Positions 55,701 through 64,000 of a DNA stretch of 64,000 nucleotides are shown in pieces (position 1 is the first letter of the stretch; every line of letters begins with the position of its first letter). The position numbers were made by a program, and so were the translations under genes. The DNA lies in assembly GCA_028455995.1 (NCBI GenBank), contig JABELC010000014.1, positions 620,001 to 684,000 of the forward strand. Direction: 5' to 3'. This DNA comes from Scleromitrula shiraiana (lineage: Eukaryota > Ascomycota > Leotiomycetes > Helotiales > Sclerotiniaceae). The notes beneath the pieces are model-generated. The model was given only the letters and a program-made list of their open reading frames with translations. It ran no database searches and had not been told where the DNA came from.

Positions 55701-55981
55701 AGGATGTTTGCTTCCTTTATCATCGCCAGTTGCTCTACAGCTCGGGTAGAGAATTTCTCCAGCTCACGGAGTAAATCGACAGGTTTGGGGCTCGCTGTAT
55801 TGACTCGATATATCTTTAAGCTTCCAGTACTAAGACCTACTAATAACCGATCGCCTCCAAAATGTTAGCTGCAATCTTGCGCATGAAGTTACAACATACC
55901 AAATGCAAGTATTGACTCGATCTTATACTTGTCCCGTGGACGCAGCTCAACGATAGGTCGAGCTGTGAAAGCGGAAAGCAT
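52735..55981 (-). CDS. VPS39: Vps39/Vam6, HOPS complex subunit (4 exons, 1033 aa)
   Basis: Exons: 55981-55900, 55854-53518, 53465-53357 and 53308-52735. The N-terminal CNH-type beta-propeller (about 1-290) begins MLSAFTARPIVELRPRDK and includes VGLSTGSLKIYRV, VWIHDLKSFALQ and SYPYIITLQSP. The middle is an alpha-solenoid (clathrin-repeat-like) with EALSILHMLEDALLR and FRLPNFCDPDVVNEKLLETG. The C-terminal Vps39-type domain ends in a zinc-binding CGVCHKRLG...HYGC (about 989-1014). Length matches yeast Vps39 (1049). It bridges Ypt7/Rab7 to the HOPS tether in vacuole fusion and also serves vCLAMP contacts. The acidic linker at about 380-430 is disordered. It lies convergent to GON7 with only about 120 bp between stop codons. 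Confidence 0.92.
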
Positions 55982-56533
55982 GGCGACAATTTGCCAGCTT
56001 CAAGGGAAATAAAAGAAATCGATTGAGAATCAAATCATCGATATTTAAAGCATTTCATTTCCAGATTTAATTTAGGTTATAAGAAGCTGCATCCATCGGC
56101 GCATGTAGCTTTTGTGTTTTGTTTTTATGTTGTACCTCACATTCACCTCCATTCTAGCACAAATGACGATGCTGACCGAGCTTCTACCGAGAAGCCTTAT
56201 TCTCATTCGCTCAAATCCTTGCACTCGGTGAGCTTCAACCACAAGGAATGTTTGAAGCTCAACCAAAGTCTTCGATGATGGAATATTACTTAGATGTTTG
56301 GCAGTCAATTATTATACTGGTATTGTACGTTGTTTTGAGATATTTATAATAATATTGAATACATAAAACGATGCTGTACTTTGGGCTATATGTGATATAT
56401 GGACTTGCAAACGCATTTCAGGTTTGAGCATTAGACAATTTCACCTGATTCCACATTGATAATTCACTCCAGTTTGAACGTTTACTTGACGAAAAGTGGC
56501 AGTTAAATGTCTTGATTGATCTGGGTAGCAAAA
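55982..56533. other. Intergenic, no gene seen
   Basis: About 550 bp. A 78-codon frame on the minus strand (56072-56308) has no recognisable features and is probably chance. Confidence 0.45.
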
Positions 56534-57331
56534 TCATTGGCCCATGGGATACCCTTCTTTCTCAAACAGTTTTATGACAGCATCCAATTCAGTCCGAACA
56601 ATTCCTAAGTCAGAGATAAGTTTCAGAGAGTTGGCATCCTGATCATAAGGCCCCTCATCAGCCAAGCTCGAAGTTCGATTCAAACACAACTTCTCTCCTA
56701 GAAGTTTCTCAGCAGCCTTCTCGATAGCCAAAGCTGCCCATTGCCACCCTTGGCCGTGACCACTTCGTCCTAATACCATATTTGCTCGATCTTCACAACC
56801 AGGGTTGTAGTGACAGACATAAACTTCAAAAAACGCATGTATCATTTCATGCAGCAGGATCTCCATGTACGCTTTTAGCCGAGACCTCTTGTTCTTAATA
56901 TCATATCTTTTTGTCAACTTAATTAGGCAAATGATGTTCTTGGGAATCTGTTTACGATACTGGAGACCGTGTGTTGGCCCGATACAACATCCATGAGTAT
57001 TAGACATTAGTTTCGCCATTTGGAATTTGACAGTACAATTTCCTTGAAGAGATCCCGAGAAGAAAAGTTGGTCGAAGACATGGAAATACCGTTGTAAAAA
57101 ATTCGCCGTCTCCAAACGCCGAGGAAGGTGACTACGGAGTTTCTTGAATTCATCCTTTGCTTTCTGTTGCCCCAACGACAGCATATTTCCCGTAGAAACA
57201 ATTTCTCGGAGCTTGATTGAAAGTGGTTCTGCGTCATGGGCGCCTGTTACTAATGAAGCGCGATATATCTGGCATGATATGTGACGATGATTTTCAGGCT
57301 GATATCGAGATTTGTGCACTGCGTGAAACAT
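56534..57331 (-). CDS. SprT-like zinc metalloprotease domain protein, 265 aa
   Basis: The first ATG in frame is at 57331 (MFHAVHKSRYQ); the longer open frame to 57406 begins with TTG. The SprT-like fold is recognised from FDQLFFSGSLQG, FQMAKLMSNTHGCC and the zinc site LLHEMIHAFF (HExxH at residues 161-165, catalytic Glu162), followed by SGHGQGWQW (third ligand His192), the G-H-G-x-x-W arrangement of SprT/Spartan proteins. These enzymes cleave proteins crosslinked to DNA in animals and yeast (Spartan/Wss1). The p97-binding and PIP-box tails of Spartan are not seen, so the fungal role may differ. The middle of the protein is basic. Confidence 0.8.
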   Translation of the reverse strand: MFHAVHKSRYQPENHRHISCQIYRASLVTGAHDAEPLSIKLREIVSTGNMLSLGQQKAKDEFKKLRSHLPRRLETANFLQRYFHVFDQLFFSGSLQGNCTVKFQMAKLMSNTHGCCIGPTHGLQYRKQIPKNIICLIKLTKRYDIKNKRSRLKAYMEILLHEMIHAFFEVYVCHYNPGCEDRANMVLGRSGHGQGWQWAALAIEKAAEKLLGEKLCLNRTSSLADEGPYDQDANSLKLISDLGIVRTELDAVIKLFEKEGYPMGQ

Positions 57332-57731
57332 GGCGGAGGACAGGAGAAAAATTTGGGTTTCGCAACGATAGAGCTGTGGCAGAAGTCGAAGGACGGGGAA
57401 GAGCAACTGTTTTGCTTTCGGAATGTCATGTATAATAAGTAATGTAGCCTCAAAGCTTAAGAAACCTCATGTTCTTTGATGCTGTTTTGCTTCCTTTTTT
57501 GTTGTCCGGTTTTTGTTGAAATCTAGCCTTGTAAAAAAATACAATCAAAGAATTTTGTTTCTTGACTGTTAGAGCACTGGAAAACCGTGTGTTTGCGCAC
57601 ATAACTTTATTTTAAAATTATAGATGGTGAGTAGAGAATTACATCCCGTCTGTAAAGAGCATGTATAATCCAAAGTCGATAGAATCCGATTGATTCAGAC
57701 AACAGAGGTCATATGAATGTCTGGGTCTGGG
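57332..57731. other. Intergenic, no gene seen
   Basis: About 400 bp of AT-rich sequence. The frame at 57217-57435 on the plus strand is antisense to the protease gene. Confidence 0.45.
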
Positions 57732-58367
57732 TTAAATCTTGAAGCAGGATAAAGCATCTTCATCTGGAGAAACGTAATGGCAAGCCTCGTGGTTAATTGG
57801 AACGGGTAGATCAGCAGCTGTAGACTTCACGAATCTAAGTCCTCTTAGATCTGGTCTACAATGTCGACCGAAAGAAAATAAACTGTTCAACTGGTATGGA
57901 TTTATAGGTTGCACTACCACCGGAATTTCTTTTAGATACGGAAAGATTTCAAAACGTCTTTTTGATATGAAGTTTCTTGCGATGTCTATCGGTAGGGCAA
58001 GTGAGGCTGATGCCTCCGCTTTAGGGGTTGCTGAGATGATATCGCGCAATGCTTGAAAAGCCTCCTCATACAATATATCATCATAGGTTCGGATTCTAGT
58101 TGTAATAAAAACCGTATCGTTTTTCCATTGAATATAGGTATCGAAACAGATGGTAAAGTGCTCAAGGAAAATGTTTCTTGCTTCGCTGTTGACACTGGCT
58201 ATCGATGGGATGGCATTGCAACAAGTTGGGCATTCACAATGGTCCACTTTTCACACAATGCCGCCGCGCTGACGTCTTGGCCGGATTTCAATAACTCGAG
58301 GTTTTGGAAAACTGAAAATCCAAATCTTAATTCGTAGTTCAATGGGAAGGCTCGAAAATGTTGCCAT
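57732..58367 (-). pseudogene. 2EXR-domain protein gene with in-frame TGA
   Basis: The ATG at 58367 begins MATFSSLPIELRIKIWIFSF, then PRVIEIRPRR, a typical 2EXR/F-box-like N-terminus (F-x-x-LP-x-ELR-x-x-IW). Codon 39 is TGA (58251-58253). The same frame continues without further stops for about 170 codons to 57732, including PSIASVNSEARNIFLEHF, which is the usual second motif of the family. No intron with believable signals would remove the TGA. The lesion is a single nonsense codon and could be an allele, a sequencing error or read through (TGA followed by A). The function of 2EXR proteins is unknown. Confidence 0.65.
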
Positions 58368-58539
58368 ATCGTGAATTTGGGTATCTGCTGAGGTTGGGGC
58401 CGCGCCAAATCATAAGTAACACAGCCCAGCTTATTACCCCTGTTCGCTTTCTTACATCTTCTTGTTTTGTTTGGTATATCAGAAGATATCACATCACCCA
58501 AAACTTTAGCAATTTGCCACCGAGAGTGAGTACTCTAAT

Positions 58540-59304
58540 ATGGCTTCTACAAGAGAAATCAAACCTCCAAATCATGGTAGATCAAGTTTCACGATATTTC
58601 CACTTCTACCTAGAGAGCTACAGCTCAAAATTTGGTACCATGCAGTGCCAGATACGCGCGTCCTTCAACTGGGGAGTAGATGGGACCAAACGACTGGATC
58701 AGTGAAGCTCTGGGGTCGCTCTCGTGGAACATTTGGACCACATGCCTTGTATTCTGTGAATCATGATTCTCAAAAAATATATATGGAATTTTATCACAAA
58801 ATACCAGCTCTTCATTATTCAAGGGTCAACCGTACTTTGAGCATGAAGTGTATGTTCTTCAACCCTAAGAAAGACATACTTTATTTACGAACCCTGTCAC
58901 CATCCCACCCATTTGTAAATGGGTGGATGAGTTGGAATCAGTCGGACGATGCAGATAGGAGCATACTGGCAAACGCCCGTTACATTGCTGTTGCTAATTC
59001 CCCTCGTCAATACAACGTACAGCCCGAATCGTGTGAAGAATTCCTCGAGAATTTTCCAGCAATTGAAACTTTATTCATAGTCGTCGGTGATGAAGCGGTA
59101 GGAACTTATAGCGGAGAGCTGCTCATCGATTTAAAATTCGCATCCTCTTCAAGAGGACCAAACCTCAACCTTCCTCAAGTTGACGAGAACATCTATCAAC
59201 CCGTGGTAAGATCAACAAAGGCTATTTTTGAAGAATACAAAAGGGCGAATCCGGATTCGACGATACCCCAGGTTCAGAAAACGTTCGCTATTGCAGATAA
59301 ATAG
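58540..59304 (+). CDS. 2EXR-domain protein, 254 aa
   Basis: Intact sister of the broken 2EXR gene, transcribed head to head with 172 bp between start codons. Starts MASTREIKPPNHGRSSFTIF, then FPLLPRELQLKIWYHAVPD (about 20-38), RVLQL, ALYSVNHDSQKIYMEFYHK, and a final SENxY-like C-terminal region rich in charged residues. The family is very large in Leotiomycetes and other ascomycetes, is often lineage-expanded, and has no established function; the LP-x-E(L/I)R motif resembles the F-box start. Intronless and AT-rich. Cytosolic or nuclear, with no signal peptide. Confidence 0.7.
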   Translation: MASTREIKPPNHGRSSFTIFPLLPRELQLKIWYHAVPDTRVLQLGSRWDQTTGSVKLWGRSRGTFGPHALYSVNHDSQKIYMEFYHKIPALHYSRVNRTLSMKCMFFNPKKDILYLRTLSPSHPFVNGWMSWNQSDDADRSILANARYIAVANSPRQYNVQPESCEEFLENFPAIETLFIVVGDEAVGTYSGELLIDLKFASSSRGPNLNLPQVDENIYQPVVRSTKAIFEEYKRANPDSTIPQVQKTFAIADK

Positions 59305-59710
59305 AGATATGGAATGGAACTGAGGAACAGGGTTGTGCAATCAAATGTGATGATTATTCCACACTAGATAGGTGGGTATAGCGAGAGAATCTGTATGTCG
59401 AGCATGCCTACAGGATACTGGAAATCGATGTTGTTAGTAGTTATTTAGTAGCAAAAAGTAGTAAGGCTTTCCCGGGAGATTTAAGAATTTTGATATTGTG
59501 ATGCCTTACATTTATGGCATGAATATGCTCTACCCGTTAAAAATTACTGGCATCGATATTATCCATAGATTGATATCAACAAACCTCTCTTCTATGCTGG
59601 AACAATACACCAGCGCATTTGAGTATTTAATACGGCTATCCCAGTGCAAGATTGCACATCCGAAATAAATTACTCTAACCTTAACGCATTGCGTCAGCGA
59701 CGACTCCATC

Positions 59711-60388
59711 ATGCCTCTCCTCCCACCTCTCCACCCCTCCCTCTGTTTTTATCGGAATTTCACATCGACTGCGCGGACTCTGGCAAAATCCACGAAACAG
59801 CGTTTAGCATACGAACATAGTGCTATCCCTCCATATCCATACGGCCCCTCTCAATTCTATAAACAATCGAATTTTGGTCTTTATGGCTTGCAGAAGATTC
59901 GATACGGAAATATAGTCTCGGAAAAAAACGAAATTAAGACTAGAAGATATTGGCGACCGAACGTGCAGAGGAAGAAATTATACAGTGCAGCCTTGGGAAG
60001 ATGGATAAGGTTGAGAATTACGACGAGAGTTTTGAGGACGGTCGATAAATCTGGAGGATTAGACGAATATTTACTGGGCGAGAAGACGCAAAGAATTAAG
60101 GAATTGGGAATGGGTGGTTGGAAATTGAGATGGAGAATCATGCAAACGGATATGGTGAAGGAGAGATTTAGACTTCAAAGAGAGAAATTGGGGTTGGAGA
60201 GCGAAGAGGCATATGTGGGACCGCATGGTTATAAGATCACAAGAGAAGAGATAATGGAGGAGATTAGGAGGTACGATGAAGCATTGGCGAGAGAAACGGA
60301 GGTCGAGATTGGGGAGGAAGCAGAGGCACAAGTGGGAGAGGAATTCATGAGGGAAGAATCAGCGGGGGGGAAAAAAGTTGCGTTATAG
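59711..60388 (+). CDS. MRPL24: Mitochondrial large-subunit ribosomal protein bL28m
   Basis: Protein of 225 aa. The N-terminus (MPLLPPLHPSLCFYRNFTST) is basic and aromatic, as in a mitochondrial targeting sequence. The L28 core is FGLYGLQKIRYGNIVSEKNE, TRRYWRPNVQRKKLYSAALG and LRITTRVLRTVDKSGGLDEYLL (about 55-125), matching the fungal bL28m family. The C-terminus is a long charged extension (IMEEIRRYDEALARE...) found in mitochondrial forms. No intron. It is encoded between an unrelated 2EXR gene and a SIMPL-like gene. Confidence 0.88.
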   Translation: MPLLPPLHPSLCFYRNFTSTARTLAKSTKQRLAYEHSAIPPYPYGPSQFYKQSNFGLYGLQKIRYGNIVSEKNEIKTRRYWRPNVQRKKLYSAALGRWIRLRITTRVLRTVDKSGGLDEYLLGEKTQRIKELGMGGWKLRWRIMQTDMVKERFRLQREKLGLESEEAYVGPHGYKITREEIMEEIRRYDEALARETEVEIGEEAEAQVGEEFMREESAGGKKVAL

Positions 60389-60799
60389 AAGTAGGAGGCT
60401 GTGTATAATGAGGAACGATGTATCAATATCTGTCTGTACAAGTGTTTGCATGACATATTTACTGCAATGGACGTAGTAATTCACCGGTAAATTTTTATCC
60501 TATACTGTGACTCCCCAGTTCTTTCCATCGCGTGATTGATTTGTTTGCTTTTCAAATGCAAATGGCCGAGAACCTGCAAGTGCTTCTCGTTTTGAACTGA
60601 AATTGATTCGATTTTGCCTGCCACTCGAGTTATTCACCCAAGTGCAAGTATCAACCGACTTGGGATGAGCCATCAAAGTATCACGATGACTCACTCTCTC
60701 CTGCATTGGTAGGAAGTGATCAACAAGAAGACTCATCCATTCCCCACAACCGAGAACACGAATAGAGCCATATTAACACGCGATTGCCGCCTTTCCCAG

Positions 60800-61412
60800 A
60801 GAAGCTGTCTCGGATGACGTCAAGCAAGCCTCCAACAATCTTCAGGCACTTTTCAAGGAATTGTCTTCTACGAAAAGTTCTGATGACCTTGAAACTTGTG
60901 TGACTTCGCCCTCTCCAGTCACAGCATTTTCAATATCCAACCTCCGCAAGCGTTCCTGGCAACCCCAAGATAAAGAAGGAAACAAACTCTTCCGTTTATA
61001 CGAAGCTTCTTCACAGTTCGAAGTCGCATTCCGGGACTTTGAGAAGCTCGCTGAGGTGGCAAGTTTGTTATTCACCACTCTCCATTCTGAGATTCCCTCG
61101 ACCACATGGTCTCTTACAGAAGAATCCCAGAAGTCTGCAGAGATATTGGGCCGTGAGAACGCCATCAAAGATGCGATATCACGAGCCGAAGACTATGCAA
61201 AGGTTCTGGGCAGAAAGGTGATTGCGACCGAAATAAGAGATAATGGGACCAACTTGAAAGCGCATTCAAAGAAAGGTTTTAGTGCTCAGATTGATAGAAG
61301 AATGATTGTTGGTGGAAGGGATGAGAAACAAGTTGTTGCTGCGTTAGCTTTGGAGCCACAGGATGTGGAGGTCAGTCAAAAGGTGCAGGTTAGGTTTGTT
61401 AGTGTGGATTAA
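60800..61412 (+). CDS. SIMPL (DUF541)-like protein, 5' end unresolved
   Basis: The frame reads EAVSDDVKQASNNLQALFKE, then TAFSISNLRKRSWQP, FEVAFRDFEKLAEVASLLF, IPSTTWSLTEESQKSAEIL, AISRAEDYAKVLGRKVIATE and a final VSQKVQVRFVSVD. This follows the SIMPL/DUF541 domain, whose fungal members are cytosolic and poorly studied. The usual opening strand (containing a short Gly-rich motif and H-x-P-E) is missing. A CTTTCCCAG acceptor-like site at 60791-60799 suggests that a first exon lies upstream, but I could not identify it in 60400-60780. The open frame has no ATG before 60861, and that one is TTG. Either a distant exon or a decayed 5' end is likely. Confidence 0.6.
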
Positions 61413-61879
61413 TCTTGAGGAGAAGATGAGTTAGTTCCTGTTACGCGCACGTGATACACACACGGGATCTTATCCACTTATTACTAGCTTAAAGTAGATT
61501 AGCTTATATTAGCTCAGCCAGGGATCTCTTATCCCTCGTTCCTCTTCGGAACCCTTCAACAATACATCTTTTTATCCACCACTCTTACAGTTCCGCAATC
61601 ATTCTTGGTTTTTGTTCACCTTAGGATGTTTTCTCTTCTGCCTGTGTCAGTTTAGGTTTGGCAAAACCGGTTTTACTCAAGTTCTTCAAACCTAAAGGGG
61701 ATATTGAATAGTCGAAGTATTGTTTCACTTGTCAATTGCAGACCACATGGTATATGCGTAAGAGTAGTCGCATAAACTCATTACATTTATTCCTTAAATA
61801 TATACATTATAATAATCAATACTCTCGGCCCTTAGTTTTCTTCCCTGGCGGTGCGGCCACCATTTCTCATTTGCTTTCC
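61413..61879. other. Intergenic, no gene seen
   Basis: About 470 bp between convergent genes; the plus-strand frame at 61736-62164 is antisense to the protease. Confidence 0.5.
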
Positions 61880-63441
61880 TTAACAAGTATCATTGCTGGT
61901 GTAGTTCTCTCTGGCAGCAAATTGCAGCACACCGGCTCCAACATCAAAAACGGTAACAACGTTCTTTTGGAAAGTATCACCCAAGATGAAAAGATCATCT
62001 GTGAAGCTGCTTCCTCCGTCATTGATACCAGAGATACAGTAGTCATTTCCATCATCATCGGGACCAGCAAACAAAATCATGTCGAGTGGGTTGGTGTAAA
62101 AGATGGTTCCACCAATCTCAATGCTAAAGTCGGGAGGAATAGCAGTGCAGGATACAACATATGAACCCTTGTCATCACTATACACAGCAGCTGGTGTGAA
62201 TGCATTGTTGATAGCATTAGCGATAGTGGTAGGGAAGTAGTTAAGAGTAGTTCCCGAATCGACGATATAAGGTGGGTCACTTGCCCCACTGATAGCTTCT
62301 CCGTTCAAATAAGCACCTTGGATGTTGATACTGTAGAAATCATAGGTATTTGGGTATCCGGTGACGGAAGTTACGAGAATGGGAGTGCTAGCGAATGTTT
62401 GGGTGAAGTCTACGGGTGGAACACCACCGAGAGCGAGGTATCCTGCGGGACCGGAGACGTCACGTTCAATGGCGAGACTGAAGAGGGAGTCTACGAGTCC
62501 TTCTTCGTACATGGTGGTGAAGATTGTGTTGTAGACTTCTTGGATGCCACCTTTGTATGCGGAAGTGCTGGTAAAGGTTGTAATGTTAGTCTTCTTGTCT
62601 TTTCTGATGGACTTGATAGTGGAATTGAGGAATGAAAGGAAAGAATACTAACATTGCAGGGTAAGCCAAGCCAACTAATCCACTAGTTGTTCCATCACCT
62701 TCCCAAGCAGCAGATGTAACCAAAGCTACTTCTTGGTTAACTTCAATACCAGCAAAGGTCACAGACTGAGTTCCAAAAACACCAGTGAGGTATTCTCCAT
62801 CACCGTATTTAATACTGAAGTCTTCACCAGCGATTGCCTTGAATGTAGAGTCTTGAGTGTAGGTAGGACCAAACTCGCATTTGGCTTGTGAGGCAGCTTT
62901 TCCGGTGTCAAGATCAATGCAGGAAAAGCCAGTTTCGACAAGCCAGGTATCACTGGATCCGGTATCGACACTAGAAGAATGGTGGATTGATTAGTTCATT
63001 GCTCGTGGTCTCTACTGTGGAGAGATGTTGAACGGATGTGGGACATTGTGGCGATTATAATTAATCATTCTCTCGCTGCGTCCATGAAGAGAAATTTTGA
63101 TATGGGAATACTAACACAACCTCAAAAGTCTGCGTTCCAAAAGTAATTTCCGTAGCGAATTCTTGACCCTCAAATAAAGAAAGCAAAGGCGTGCTACTGC
63201 CATTGGCAATTGCTGCGGCATCCAATCCCTTGATCTTAGCTGCGGCTCTAGCTTTTGATCCCTTGGACGATTTCTTGGTTAGCTCCAGGACATTGTTTGT
63301 CACTGTTGGAATAGCTCTCTCTCTCATAGGAACCGCGCTTCGAACTGAAATCTTGCTATTTGGTGCGCGTGGGAGCACTCTTGAGGATGCGATGGAGAGG
63401 AGGGAGAGGGTGGTGAGGGTGGAGAGGACGGGAAAGTACAT
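61880..63441 (-). CDS. Secreted aspartic protease (pepsin family A1), 3 exons, 443 aa
   Basis: Exons: 63441-63116, 62970-62653 and 62567-61880; the first two introns use GTTAGT donors. It starts MYFPVLSTLTTLSLLSIASS, a signal peptide, then a basic propeptide (RERAIPTVTNNVLELTKKSS) and a core with two active-site aspartates: D111 in VVDTGSSDTW and D318 in IVDSGTTLNYF. The flap-region sequence IKYGDGEYLTGVFG is present. Cysteines are few but paired (CIDLDTGKAASQAKC). Such enzymes are secreted or vacuolar and degrade host or environmental protein at acid pH; in necrotrophs they are often counted among the secretome. The C-terminus (ENYTSNDTC) has N-glycosylation sites and no GPI anchor. Confidence 0.9.
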
Positions 63442-64000
63442 TTTGGCGGTGGTACTAGAAATATCAAGATTGAATGGGCACTTGAAGACTGCTGAAGAGA
63501 AGAAAAAAGTTCACAAAGATGAGGGAACAGAGACTGATATATTGTTTACGATACATGCCATGACGCGAGCGTATCTGTAAATGGTGGGATGGCGCACGAA
63601 TTCTATCATCACCTCATCAATATTCCTTGCAAGTCACAATTCAAATATATTCTTTACATGCGCGATGCGGATCCAGAAAGGCAGTTCCGGAACATAAGTT
63701 TTTGAAGAACGAATTGAGTTTCCTTTTACAGTTATATCACTCCGGTGATATCCGCTGCAAGGCAAACTGGCATGTATTATCTCAATACCATGGTAATTCC
63801 ATCTTAAATTACTACAAAAGTACTAGACTGGGATGATCTTCTGTGAAATTCTTCAATAATTGGTGGATAAAGACCAAGGAAGCCAAGAGATGGGATTTAG
63901 AATTGTGGTACCCCAGTGGTAGATTCAGGTCCAACTACCTAATGCATTTCGATTTGTAGCTGCATTACGGAGGAATAAATGTTCACACAGCTACCGATTC
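63442..64000. other. Protease promoter and window edge, no gene seen
   Basis: About 560 bp to the window edge. A 69-codon frame at 63627-63836 has no recognisable features. Confidence 0.45.

Noticed and set aside
60500..60736. 78-codon minus-strand frame
   Set aside because: No protein-like pattern and it overlaps the presumed 5' region of the SIMPL-like gene.

Overview
The window looks like nuclear DNA of a filamentous ascomycete, most likely a leotiomycete close to Botrytis/Sclerotinia. That placement rests on general protein character and recall, not on a search. Genes have short spliceosomal introns (about 45-85 nt) with GTANGT-type donors and CTAAC/CTAAT-like branch sites. Products include LYS2, HOPS VPS39, TORC2 HbrB, KEOPS GON7, an LDB1-type PtaB/Mfg1 regulator, a GLEYA adhesin and a secreted aspartic protease. 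There is no operon, phage, rRNA or CRISPR.

Layout. 1-6.7 kb: an orphan Ser-rich protein, nicotinamide riboside kinase (NRK1), mitochondrial-type aspartate aminotransferase with 3-nt and 10-nt micro-exons, and a two-exon conserved protein of unknown role. 6.9-15.8 kb: an AT-rich accessory stretch with a damaged F-box/2EXR-like gene, four tandem relatives of an unrecognised CxxC-rich small protein (8.08, 9.18, 10.48 and 12.04 kb; at least two interrupted), and an 824-bp AT-rich element with 20-bp terminal inverted repeats and a GCA target duplication. 15.8-23.4 kb: a secreted double-GLEYA protein, an ORF with no visible ATG, and a 710-residue macrodomain protein carrying a proline-rich minisatellite and two C-terminal Cys/His repeats.

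23.9-33 kb: an alpha/beta-hydrolase, a divergent 6-phosphogluconate-dehydrogenase paralogue whose phosphate and NADP contacts are changed, a small SET-domain protein and a type II membrane protein. 33.7-37.2 kb: LYS2, which lacks the usual N-terminal ~220 residues. 37.2-49.1 kb: a microsatellite-dense desert interrupted by the poly-Q LDB1-type regulator. 49.1-56 kb: a housekeeping cluster (HbrB, GON7, VPS39). 56.5-63.4 kb: a SprT-like protease, a head-to-head pair of 2EXR genes (one with an in-frame TGA), mitochondrial ribosomal protein bL28m, a SIMPL-like protein with an unclear 5' end, and an aspartic protease.

Most genes are unrelated housekeeping functions. The unusual material is the tandem CxxC family, the macrodomain fusion, the 3-nt micro-exon, the remodelled 6PGDH paralogue, and a repeated inversion of coding-strand GC skew near the 3' ends of many genes.
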